Positions 42,706 to 52,172 of a stretch of DNA of 64,000 nucleotides are shown one piece after another (the stretch's first letter is position 1; each line of letters opens with the position of its first letter). The position numbers were made by a program, and so were the translations under genes. Location of the stretch: assembly GCA_028456385.1 (NCBI GenBank), contig JALNQF010000017.1, positions 248,001-312,000 on the forward strand. The letters are read 5' to 3'. Below the pieces are notes generated by a model. That model was not told where the DNA came from. It saw nothing but the letters and a program-made list of their open reading frames with translations, and searched no databases. The DNA is from Ophiosphaerella korrae (taxonomy: Eukaryota; Ascomycota; Dothideomycetes; Pleosporales; Phaeosphaeriaceae).

Positions 42706-43462
42706 TGACTGGTGGGCTGAAATTGAGGCGGAGCCAGCATGATCCATTGAATAGCTCTAGAACCGTTTAAAACGTTCTTGAGTGTTGAGTTTGCCTCGCT
42801 ATTTCAGTGTGCTGAGCGATGTAGATGGACATCTTTTGGGAGCCACGTTGCAACGGCCACCAATTGTTGCGCTACAGAGTCACAATCCCTATCATGACTA
42901 ATATAACATCACTAATTGGCTCGAAAAAAGGGTGTACCTACAAAAACGCTTTGTATAACTAATATCGATTCTCGACAACAAAGATAGTCATCCGAAGACC
43001 CGATTGGTTAACTACCATCCCCGCCCCCGCAAAGCTTACACCCGCATCGAAACCTGATTTCTCCGCACAGGACCAGTTCTAGGACCACAAAATCCCGGGC
43101 ATACGGACTTCTCACCCTTGAAATCATTCCACCCGTATCCGACACTTCCGCCGATACTTGTACTCCAGTGGTGCGGCCACAAGGATCGCGCTTAAGTAGT
43201 CGCTAGGCTGCTGTATTAGCACGACACAAAGGTAATCACGCTACATACTACTTCTGCATTATCGTGGTTACATCAATTGGTTCTTACTGTGGGATTTCAT
43301 ATCAGGCCGATCTGCCGAGTGTGTAAGTGTCCTGCTACGCCGCTCAAAAGGAGTAAAGATGTCTGCTATCGAGAGTGCTTTTGTGAACACTGTTATCAGT
43401 CGAGAAAGAGACGCGCCGCCCGGATCAAGGACTGGTACCGGAGGGACAAATACACCGACGAC
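42706..43462. other. Intergenic region; includes a Cys-rich in-frame extension of the next gene
   Basis: From 43277 the frame of the dehydrogenase gene is open upstream of its ATG and encodes a basic sequence with seven Cys (CRVCKCPATPLKRSKDVC then ECFCEHC). It may be chance, a fused zinc-binding segment or a relic. The rest of the region shows nothing. Confidence 0.35.
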
Positions 43463-44641
43463 ATGCGAGCCGCCAGATACTATGGCAAAGAAGATATTCG
43501 CTTTGAAGATGTGGACGAGCAAAAATGCGGCGCAGGACAAGTCAGGGTAACCCACCCCCTCATTCAGACTCCTTGAAGCAAGTTACTCAGATTTCACAGA
43601 TCGCACCGTCCTTCGTAGGCATTTGCGGCACTGACTTGCACGAATATCTTGGAGGCCCAACATTTGCCCCTACAACACCCCACAACACCCCACCCCATAA
43701 CCCAGGATACAATCCCCATAACCCTCGGCCACGAATTCTCTGGCACCGTTACCGAAATTGCACCAGATGTGTCGTCCCTTACTGTTGGCCAACGAGTCGT
43801 CGTTCAACCCACTATCGCCTGCGGCACCTGCCCAGCCTGCACCGCTGGCCTCGAAAACGTGTGCTCGAACGGCGGCTTCATCGGCCTATCCGGCGGCGGC
43901 GGCCTTAGTGATTCCGTCGTTGTACCCGCATCTTCCATCTTATCTTTACCGCCCACCATACCCCTCGACATCGGCGCTCTCGCCGAGCCCCTCAGCGTCG
44001 CCTGGCACGCCATCTCCGCCGCTCCCATCCGACCCTCCTCCGTCGTCTTGATCCTCGGCGGCGGACCCATCGGCCTCGCTATTGTTCAGTGTCTCGTGGC
44101 GCTTAACACCACATCCATAATCCTCAGCGAAGTCTCACCATCCCGTCAATCCTTCGCCCGCGCTTTTGGGGCCCACCATGTTCTCGATCCAACTGCTTGC
44201 GATGTTGTGGGAACGAGCAAGCGCCTCAGTGGTACCGATGGACCGGACATTGTGCTCGATTGCGCAGGCGTGCCGGCGAGTTTGAAGGCGGCATGTGCAG
44301 CAGTGCGGGCCAGGGGTACGGTTGTCAACGTCGCGATTTGGGAAAAGGAAGTTCCGTTCAATCCGAATGTACTCGTGTTTAAAGAGGCACGGTATATGGC
44401 CGTGCTGGGGTACCAACGCAAAGATGTCCAGGCTGTTATTGATTGTTTAGCTGCTGGTATGTAATTTGCCGCGGAGTGTGAATGTGCTAATGGTTGCGTA
44501 GGAAAGCTTAGGCCGCACAAGATGATTACGAAGAAGATACAGCTAGGGGATTTAGTAGAAGGCGGGATCAAGGCATTGATAGAGGATAAGAGCCAAGTGA
44601 AGATCTTGGTTGAGGTTGGGGGCATGGATCCTGCGGTTTGA
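43463..44641 (+). pseudogene. Zinc alcohol dehydrogenase, 2,3-butanediol-dehydrogenase-like, frameshifted
   Basis: Exon 1 (43463-43546: MRAARYYGKEDIRFEDV) and exon 2 (from 43600: IAPSFVGICGTDLHEYLGG) join across 53 nt, phase 0. The frame is then broken inside a Pro/Thr/His-coding stretch by a tandem 10-bp repeat (43672-43691). Beyond it another frame continues perfectly: TIPITLGHEFSGTV, TIACGTCPACTAGLENVC (structural-zinc Cys set), ILGGGPIGLAIVQCL (NAD-binding Rossmann loop). A 45-nt intron (44457-44501) leads to the last exon, ending GDLVEGGIKALIED. With one repeat unit the frame would be continuous and about 350 residues. So this is a butanediol/sorbitol-type medium-chain dehydrogenase gene with a single frameshift, either allelic loss or a sequencing slip. 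Confidence 0.8.
43672..43691. repeat. 10-bp tandem duplication causing frameshift
   Basis: ACAACACCCC occurs twice in direct succession (43672-43681 and 43682-43691), followed by ACCCC. The second unit shifts the dehydrogenase frame by one. Confidence 0.85.
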
Positions 44642-44922
44642 TCTACATTGACGTCAATGATGGCGGGTTGAAACTATTGACAAACCGTCTTAGTATTATC
44701 ATTAACACTGTCGTGTATCCATGGTCATTTTCATCTGCCCATCAAGACCCAGCCATACGTATAAAACCAAAACCCCACCCCACAATCTATATTCAACATC
44801 AAGCGTGAAAAGTCGTATTCGCATGTCTCATCCATGCCCGCATGCCCCTCCGCATACGAGCGTAGAGACGAAAAAAAGAAAAAAAAATGCCGCCAAACAA
44901 AAAAAAAAGAATAAGAAGCTCC
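44642..44922. other. Convergent 3' region
   Basis: Lies between the dehydrogenase stop and the end of the minus-strand wall-protein gene. A-rich tracts near 44872-44912 are probably UTR sequence. Confidence 0.35.
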
Positions 44923-45785
44923 TTAGAGCAGCAGCGCAGCACCCAAGACGACAAAAAACGCACCCAACAGCCCAGCCTGCGACACATCCACTGACGACAC
45001 ACCAGCGCCACCAGCGGGGGGCGCGGGTGCCACGCTTGTCGCGCCTGCCGCACCCCCAGAAGCAGACGCAGACCGACTTGGCAGGCCACTTGTGGCACTC
45101 ACACCACTCGTCACAGCCGCACTCGAATTCGTGGCAAACGAGGCTGAAGGGCCGATGGCGGACTTACTAACGGCACTCACGGGGCCCGAAATGGTAGCCA
45201 GACTCGACTGCACACTCGCAACCGGCACGGTGCTTGAACTGGCAACCTGCTTCACGCTCGACACGACGCCGACAAAGGCGACCTGAATGCGAATCTCCTC
45301 GCACTGGGCGCCAATCCACTCGTCGTAGAGATTGTAGAAGCCGCCCGACGAACACTGCCACCAGCGTGTGGAGCCACCCAGGGCAAGGGAACCATTGGCG
45401 CAGACGGAGAAGCCCCCGGTATATATGGCGCCGGCCTGGGGCGGGCCGTCGAATTGGAATTGGTGGTTTGCTACGACAGAGCCGGTGCGAGCATCGCGGT
45501 CGCGTAGGACGCCGTCTTTCAGTGTGCAGGTGAGGGCGCCGTCTGCCGCCTGGCGGTGGGTGTTAATGGGAGGGGAGGGGGGGGAAATGGGCGGGGAGAG
45601 GTTACCTGTGCGGCTGTCTCGCGCTTGCGGTTGAGTTTGAGGGTGCCGATTGTGAAGGATGAGGATGCATTGGGCTCACAGCCACGTGGGGGCGGCGAAG
45701 ACGGGGCGATGCCTTCTGGCACTGCCTGGGAGAGGGTATGAGCTGCGAGGGCGAGGGCGAGGGGGGCGAGGGTTGCGGTGCGCAT
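44923..45785 (-). CDS. GPI-anchored cell-wall protein with PIR1-like C-domain
   Basis: Exon 1 (45785-45606) and exon 2 (45549-44923), joined across 56 nt (GTAACC to CGCCAG, phase 0), give 268 residues. After a signal peptide (MRTATLAPLALALAAHTLSQA) comes a globular region: APSSPPPRGCEPNASSSFTI, a dibasic NRKRE, then NHQFQFDGPPQAGAIYTGGF, CANGSLALGGSTRWWQCSSG and FYNLYDEWIGAQC. These are features of the PIR1-like mannoprotein domain, with paired Cys. A Ser/Ala/Val-rich stalk and a hydrophobic end (AGLLGAFFVVLGAALLL) indicate GPI anchoring. Likely a structural wall glycoprotein. High GC makes the opposite strand open too, but signal, stalk and anchor all agree on this strand. Confidence 0.78.
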
Positions 45786-46182
45786 CGTAGATGTTGGTAT
45801 GTATAGGGCGGTATGTATGATATGATCAAGACTGCAAAAGAATACTGACGAAGCAGCACTGGGGAAGTGGTTGCGCCTGGGTGGTTGGGAGCTTGGGAAA
45901 CAAGCGCGTCGTCGGCGGTTTTGTTTGTGCGACGCAAGGCAAGTTGTGCCTGCGCACGCACGCACGCACGCACGCCCAGTGACGCCAGGTTAGGAATGAC
46001 CACCCCTGCCTGCCTGCCTGCCTGCGCAATCAGACGCCCCTGCGGCCCATAAAACATTCCAACCGTGTGTATTGCTGGCCAGGCTTGTTTCAAACGTCTG
46101 GCTGAGCCGCGGCTGATTGGCCGTCTAGTCTAGTGCAGGTACCCGCCACGCCCAGCCATCCCAGGCTGAGAATCGACATGCT
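45786..46182. other. Intergenic region with tetranucleotide microsatellites
   Basis: Promoter of the wall-protein gene and 3' end of the Gln-rich gene. It contains (GCAC)n at about 45953-45977 and (TGCC)n at about 46006-46024. Confidence 0.5.
45953..46024. repeat. Two short microsatellites, (GCAC)n and (TGCC)n
   Basis: About six GCAC units near 45953-45977 and about five TGCC units near 46006-46024, separated by unique sequence. Confidence 0.7.
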
Positions 46183-48419
46183 CTACACTAGCCCACCATA
46201 ACCCCCCGACGCCCCTCCCATGGGCCCAAACATGACTCCCCCGCCCAGCACCGTCTTGACTGCCGTATCGTTGAACTGTCGCTCCATCTGAATCCTGTGC
46301 ATCTGCACCGCCACGTCTTCTGGCGATCCTGGCTGGATCGCTCCCGATCCCGATCCCGATCCCGATCCTGATCCTGATCCTGATCCTGATCCTGCCTGCG
46401 TCGTCCCTTTCACGTTCGGGTCAAGCATCATGCTCGCCCGCGTCTCTCTGCACACGCGCTCAATCGCAATCGTCTCAATCTCGCCCGCCCGCGCCTGTAA
46501 TGCCGGCACCTCTGCGCGATCCCGCTTGTTGAGGTCTGGGTGATTGAGCACCCCGGGCTTGTACGTGTCTGCGCACAGCGCGGGCATCAACTTGGTGATA
46601 TCGCCTGGCATATGCATCATTTCCATGAAGAAGAACTTGTACCACCCCGCGCGGTTGAGTGCCGGCATGTACGTTGCATATGTCGAACCAGCCGACGGTG
46701 GCTCCGTCATCAATTTCATGTCTTGGGCGTGCGAGTGCTGGCTGAAGTTCCACACGGGTGCTAGTGCCGGCTGCACAGGCACCATGACGTGCGGTATCCC
46801 CTCGAGACTCCACAACATGGCAAGCGCCGTGTATCCGTTGTATGAGAACAGTTCTATCCTTGTCAGCTTTGCCTTCTCTACACTGTACAAATGCTCTTCC
46901 ACCTACCACGTGCGTCTGCACTCATTTCCACCCAGCTCTTCACAATCTTGGGGCCCTCTAAGAGGCCGCTGTTGCGTGGCTCGCAGTTGCGATCCAATGC
47001 GTCGAAGAGCAGGTCGGCCAAAATGTAGAATTCACGCGTTGGCTGTTCTGTTATCGGGTCTGCAAACCGCCACGGATCTGCTAGGGGCAAACTGCTCGAG
47101 CTCATCGCCCGCCGTGGAACGGAAAATCGGTTTGATGGTGACCCTCCTTGCGCCCCTGCTGGTTGATATGCTTGATACTGTGCTGCCTGTGTAGTGGGAG
47201 ACGGCGCCTGTGATTTTGATTCATTGAGGTTGAGATTGCCCATATCGGCTGGCAACTCGGCGATAAACTCTGTTGGCCTAGATGGCGGCGCGCTCTGTTG
47301 CGCTGCAGGTGTTGATGGCTGAGTTGGCTGAGTTGGCTGCGAGGACGCATTCGGCGCTGTCTGTGGTTGTGCGTACATCTGCTGTGGGGGAGGCGGGCTT
47401 GCTGAACTATAAGGAACGGGGGAATGGCCCTGTGGAACCACAGGAGAAATGGGGTTCCATTGCTGCTGCTGTGCATTGGGAACCGGGGAAGACGGTAATG
47501 CCTGATACGTTTGCTGCGGCGCTCCTGGAGGTAGTTGCTCTGAAGCGGGTGGATATGCCCATGCTGACTGCGTTGCTGGGTTGGCAGGGGGAATCACTGG
47601 AGACACATCGGCCATATGGGGTGCCTGGGTGCTCTGGGGATACCCAGGGCTCGGCCCATTTCCAACAATGCCTGTCTGCTGGCCCATGTATTGTCCCTGT
47701 AGCTGCTGGTCCTGCTGGTACTGCCCCTGAAAATTTCCTTGTGGTGTCATTCCAATATTGCCTCCTGGTCCTGGCGATGGGCCATGGGCTGGCACATCGA
47801 GGGGCGCGCTCGACTGCGGAGCATTCTGTGGAGGGAAGTAGTTGTTCTGGCCAGGAAGACCCGGTGTTGGTGATGCGTAGTTGGACGTTTGCTGGAACAG
47901 CGATTGATGGGAAGAAACGTATGAGGTTGGTGGTTGCGGTTGCGGTTGCGGTTGCGATTGTTGCTGCTGCAGTTGTTGTGGCGGTTGCGGCGGTTGTTGC
48001 TGTTGCTGTTGCGCTTGAGCTTGAGCTTGTTGCTGCCACTGGTGTTGCTGTGGTGGTTGTATCTGGGGTTGTGTCTGCAGCTGTGATTGTTGGGGCTGCC
48101 ATTGTTGTTGTTGCTGTTGTTGCTGTTGTTGCTGTTGCTGTGGTTGAGGACTATACGTTTGGCCCTGCTGCTGGTATACTTGCGCCTGATTTTGCTGCCC
48201 CTGGTGTTCCTGATAGTTCTGATAGCTCTGCAGATGCTGCGGCGGCCCTGCAGCGGGCTTGCCACCTAGCTTAGAGCTTATCGTTTTGCCCAGCTTATTG
48301 AACATTGGCTTTCCCGTCGTCACGGCCTGGTTCATTTGGCTCATCATCGACTCAAATGCGCCACCCGACTTGTGTCCATGCCCTGGGTGCCCATAGTTCG
48401 GCGTGCCGGACTGGTAGCC

Positions 48420-48450
<31 letters not shown>

Positions 48451-48527
48451 GGATGCATGGGAGCGCTTTGATTCGGCGGTGTTGGTGTATACCCCCCTGG
48501 AGGGGGAACTGATCCATAATTCGACAT
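46183..48527 (-). CDS. Gln/Pro-rich low-complexity protein with conserved C-terminal domain
   Basis: Exon 1 (48527-46907) and exon 2 (46853-46183) join across 53 nt (GTAGGT, branch GCTGACA, GGATAG, phase 1) to read SADARELFSYNGYTALAML, 763 residues. The first 430 residues are prion-like: a run of ten Gln near residue 27, another of about thirteen near 130, and Gln/Pro/Ser throughout. The last 250 form a conserved-looking globular domain (EFYILADLLFDALDR, SLEGIPHVMVPVQPALAPVW, YKFFFMEMMHMPGDITKLMP). A Gly-Ser repeat is encoded by a hexamer microsatellite at 46345-46394. No named family recognised; a condensate or scaffold role is speculation. Reverse-strand open frames here are artefacts of CAG/CTG runs. 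Confidence 0.75.
46345..46394. repeat. Hexanucleotide microsatellite coding Gly-Ser repeats
   Basis: GATCCC/GATCCT repeated about eight times within the last exon of the Gln-rich gene, read on the minus strand as alternating Gly-Ser. Its length probably varies between strains. Confidence 0.8.
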
Positions 48528-48926
48528 GATTCCAGGTAGTGGACTTGCGGTTGGTGATAGAGAGTCTCCAGTGGATCAGCCCCGCCGGATAGGACAGGAG
48601 TTGAGCGTGAGGCTGGAGAGTCTGCGCATGGCTCAGCCGCAGGCGCTTGGCATGGCGGTCTCGTATCTAGGTTAGCACACATGGCCCTCGTGTTAGTTTG
48701 GTGATCCATGGCAGCATAAAAGCCTTGCATATATCTTCTGTGCATTCGCAATGGTGCTGTGTATTGACTTCAAAGATTGCCCAACAATGTGCACGGGTAG
48801 ACGGCAAGGCCGTTGGTCTGTGGCGCTGTGGCGGCCTCTTAGAGGCGTAAACTCTGCGCTCGGTTCAGCCGTGACGGAGACGAACCTCCTTTGAACACCA
48901 AAAGCCCATCTATGATTCTCCCATGC
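48528..48926. other. Intergenic region
   Basis: Promoter of the Gln-rich gene next to the 3' end of the CorA-like gene, both on the minus strand. Nothing recognised. Confidence 0.3.
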
Positions 48927-50597
48927 TCAAACCAATCCTCCAACCTGCTCTTTTCCCATCCGTACACGCCTCACGAAACTCACCCACTGCTCCCTTTCAT
49001 CCCAGTAGTACATCAACACCGTAACAATCCCAACCACCACAGTCACCAGCGCCCAAATCCAGATACTCAGATTCACCAATTCATCAAAGTTCATACCAAA
49101 TATTGACGTACAGAATGAAAGCGGGAGGAAAATGGTCGCAAGAACCGTCAATTTCGTGACCTGAGTCGCCAACTTGATTTGTTTGGACGATTCGCGGAGC
49201 GCGACTGCACTTGTCAAAATAGCAATGGCAGCATGGTGGTGCTGAGAATATTCGCGGCAATAGCCGAGGAGGCATTCATAGTCTGCTTCGACGTTACGCT
49301 TCGCCGCGTCTGCTATTCTACGCTGATCAGGCGTAAGGCGTTGGGCATATTCAGCCAGAGTAGGGGAACGTAAGAAAGAAAGAACCTGTTCGTGTCGAGT
49401 CGCGTTATCGTCGAGAATTTGTTTGTAAAGTATGAGTTGCTCCATGTGATCTCGTGAGTGTTTCGGGTCCCAGAGGGTGGAGCTGATGATGCGGTATCGC
49501 CGTAAGATATGAGAAAGTATTACATTATTCGAGGTCATGGCTGCAAACCGAAATATAGGAGTTAGAGCGTATAACGGATCTAACGCCGCAACTTCGTGAT
49601 CAAGCATTAGGTGGAATTCGTTAGGGAGATGTGACGCCGCCTGTGTCAAGGCACCACAATCCGTGGGACTTGGTTTAACAGATCCTTGAGCGGGAGTTGG
49701 CAACGGATGTTCAAGTTGAGAGTCGATACCAAGGAATGCTGTTGGAGATGTATGGATCCACCGATGGCCAGTGTTTTTGCATGCTTTTAAATGCTCGAAA
49801 AACCAATGAAAGTCTTGACACTGAGACAAGTCTCTGCTACCCACATCCGACCATAGAATCGCTGAAATATCTTAGAAGCTGGGGAGAGTAGCATACATCA
49901 TACACTGACCTGTCCATCCATCACCATCTGACTCAATAGTAATAGAAATGTCTTGTTCGATAAGGAACTCCATACTGTCTAGGAAAGCATGGCTGCGAAT
50001 ATACGTGCTGCCAGGGGCAGGGTTCAAGGCTGCAGGATTGTGGTAAGGCTTCTCTGGTAGCATATATCTCCTCGAGGATAGAGAAAGATTTCCGAGGGTG
50101 CGCACTGAGTCATAGGCAGTGTAAATTCGAAGCGGTATGCCAACTATGGAATTCACCGAGGGCAGTGTCGGCACGGAATACAGAACCGCTCCTTGCGGTG
50201 CTCGCCAAACGTGGATGTGCCGTCTAAAGAACTCCGGACCAATGCCATACTTGGCTCCTACAGCCGCTACCCAGGATCCAGGCATGTGCCCGCTAAGAAA
50301 GAGCACCTGTCCAATTCCCTTGGCTGGTAATGGAGTGTTCACCAAATCGTGTAACTCTGAATAGGTATATCGGTAGTTTTGATGACTCTGCTGAGACTCG
50401 GTTCGAAATATGGTCAAGTGCGCCAAGGTATGGTGGTCAAGGTCCGGAAATTTATCACGCAGGTCAGACTCGCCGCTGGTTAGTAGTTCTACCAGAAATC
50501 TATAAATGAAGCCTTGGAATAGAGTCTTTGTATACGACCGTTGCTCATATCGCAGTATTGCGCTGCGATAGTCGTCGGCAATTCTTGGAGGCTTCAT
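48927..50597 (-). CDS. CorA-like Mg2+ transporter family protein
   Basis: Exon 1 (50597-49910) and exon 2 (49861-48927) join across 48 nt (GTCAGT to TTCAG, phase 1) and give 540 residues, from the first ATG in frame (MKPPRIADDY). A large soluble N-terminal part with WRAPQGAVLYSVPTLPS is followed by a helical stalk. Two C-terminal membrane helices end the protein: LTVLATIFLPLSFCTSIFGM, carrying the GMN signature as FGMNF, and IWALVTVVVGIVTVLMYY. GMN at the end of the first helix defines the CorA pore loop. The N-terminal part is long and diverged, as in the large fungal CorA-like families, so Mg transport is inferred only from the fold. Confidence 0.78.
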
Positions 50598-51011
50598 ACT
50601 AGCGATGATCGCTCTAGAACCAATGAGTCTGGGCAGAACTATGGGATGAAAAATCACTAATAAGTTTGTTTCGTGTGTGATGGGGAAGTAAAACTTGAAG
50701 AGTTATTGTCAAAGGTAGCTACATGGTATCTATGAGGGGCTGTGCAAGGCTGAAAAATAGCCTGGTCCAGGTAACTGTGATTGTTGGCCACTTAGAGAGC
50801 GGAGTAAGCGAGCTTGCAGCAAACCTCCGCATTCACAGAACTAATAAAGTTGTCAAAAGTTTCTCGTGCTCGCCTCATTTGAACGATTTCGCGATACTAA
50901 GAACCGTTTGAACTGAAGCCGGGATGACAGCGATCGCAGCGATCGCAGCGAATCTGGGACACTATTAGCGCGTCATCTAAATGTAAAGGTGAAAATAACT
51001 TACGAAAATGT
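50598..51011. other. Intergenic region with short tandem repeat
   Basis: Contains three tandem copies of the 9-mer CGATCGCAG at about 50931-50955. Immediately beyond lies a GTAAGT-like donor (rev. comp. near 51000) that may belong to the interrupted gene at 51012. Confidence 0.4.
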
Positions 51012-51899
51012 CTAGAATCGGAATGTATCTCTACGATCACGGAAAAGAGCCCATACATTCCACGGTTTTACGGATTGTTGGTGTTTCTCAAGAACCTTAA
51101 TCCGAGTCCATAAGGATGGGAAGAGTTCCGGCGTCCAATAAGCTGACGGCTCAGTACACATCAATTTGACTAAGAGCGGATCGAATTCAGACGTTCCTTC
51201 TTTGCTGCCCTTCTGGTACTGTGACACCATATTCTTTAGGTAGCGGTTAGCGGAGCATGACCTGCACAAGCAAATTCGCCTGCCGCCAACAGGCCCAATC
51301 CACTCTGCATACCTGGGAGTATCATGCCAGGAATTAAAGAGAATGCTATAAGATAGCCTAATCTCTTGTGCAAACCTTCCAGTGATGATATCCCAACCAT
51401 CGGGAAGAAAGGTTTTGGCAGTAAGGGCACAGGGCAGCGCAAAGACTTCGAGGGTGTACTGGCCACTACGCTCGGACAAAAGCATATGTCGGGAGATGTT
51501 TTTTGTCAACGTGATGTCTACCGCCCCAAATACTTTCAGAGTGTAGACATTGAGGCGAACTGCGTCAATTTGGAGTGAATCCATGGTATCCTAATTATCC
51601 AAGAATTGGAGGGGTACGTTTCTTTGAGTGGGGTCCAATGACTTGGGTTCATGGCGTAGTAGAGTTGAATCTATTGAGCTTGATGTTGGCTCGATGTTGG
51701 CTCGATGTTGGAGCTCTATCGCTTTTGTGATTGTCATCAGTTGGGTCGCAGCCCTGATTCCTACATCGTCATTTTCACAACCCACAGATAAGCTCCACTG
51801 GTCCGCCGAAGGAATCATGCCACTGCGCTTGATCAAGCCGGACACGCTTTCTTCATGCGGGACACGTCTCTGTGACGAATAAGTGGCTTGTGAGTGCAT
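51012..51899 (-). pseudogene. Interrupted gene of unrecognised fungal family
   Basis: Two open stretches lie in one frame, 51899-51591 and 51584-51012, separated by a TAG and two codons (LQFLDN, stop, DT, MDSLQIDAVRLNVYT). The downstream part is coherent (LTKNISRHMLLSERSGQYTL, ICLCRSCSANRYLKNMV, SEFDPLLVKLMC) and ends RDRRDTFRF, stop, TFS. The sequence flow across both stops suggests one protein of about 300 residues broken by two TAG codons. The Cys pattern C-x-C-x2-C could bind zinc. Alternatively translation starts at 51584 and the protein is an intact 190 residues. I do not recognise a named family. Confidence 0.5.
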
Positions 51900-52172
51900 A
51901 TTGTATGCTGAGTTATTTTACAAGCTCCTCTTGCGGTAGGTAGGCCCACAAAAGAGCTCTTCAGTAGTGACAACGTTCCGATGATGCACAATATGGAGTC
52001 CTCCACATGATCTTGCCTATCCTGGTTACCAGGTATGGTGTTCGCGAAATATTCGTTCGGTGTGTTGGCTAAGTTGTGTAGAGGCTTCCGAATACTCTTT
52101 CCAGGCTGCGGCGAAATATTTCAAATTCAATAACAAACTCCAATGGTGTTCGAGTTCCGAACCTAATATAGA
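51900..52172. other. Intergenic region
   Basis: Short region between two minus-strand genes. Nothing recognised. Confidence 0.3.

Noticed and set aside
47282..48274. Long plus-strand open frame opposite the Gln-rich gene
   Set aside because: Produced by CAG/CTG repeats (poly-Val/Ala/Leu reading); the minus strand has start, splice and conserved C-domain.
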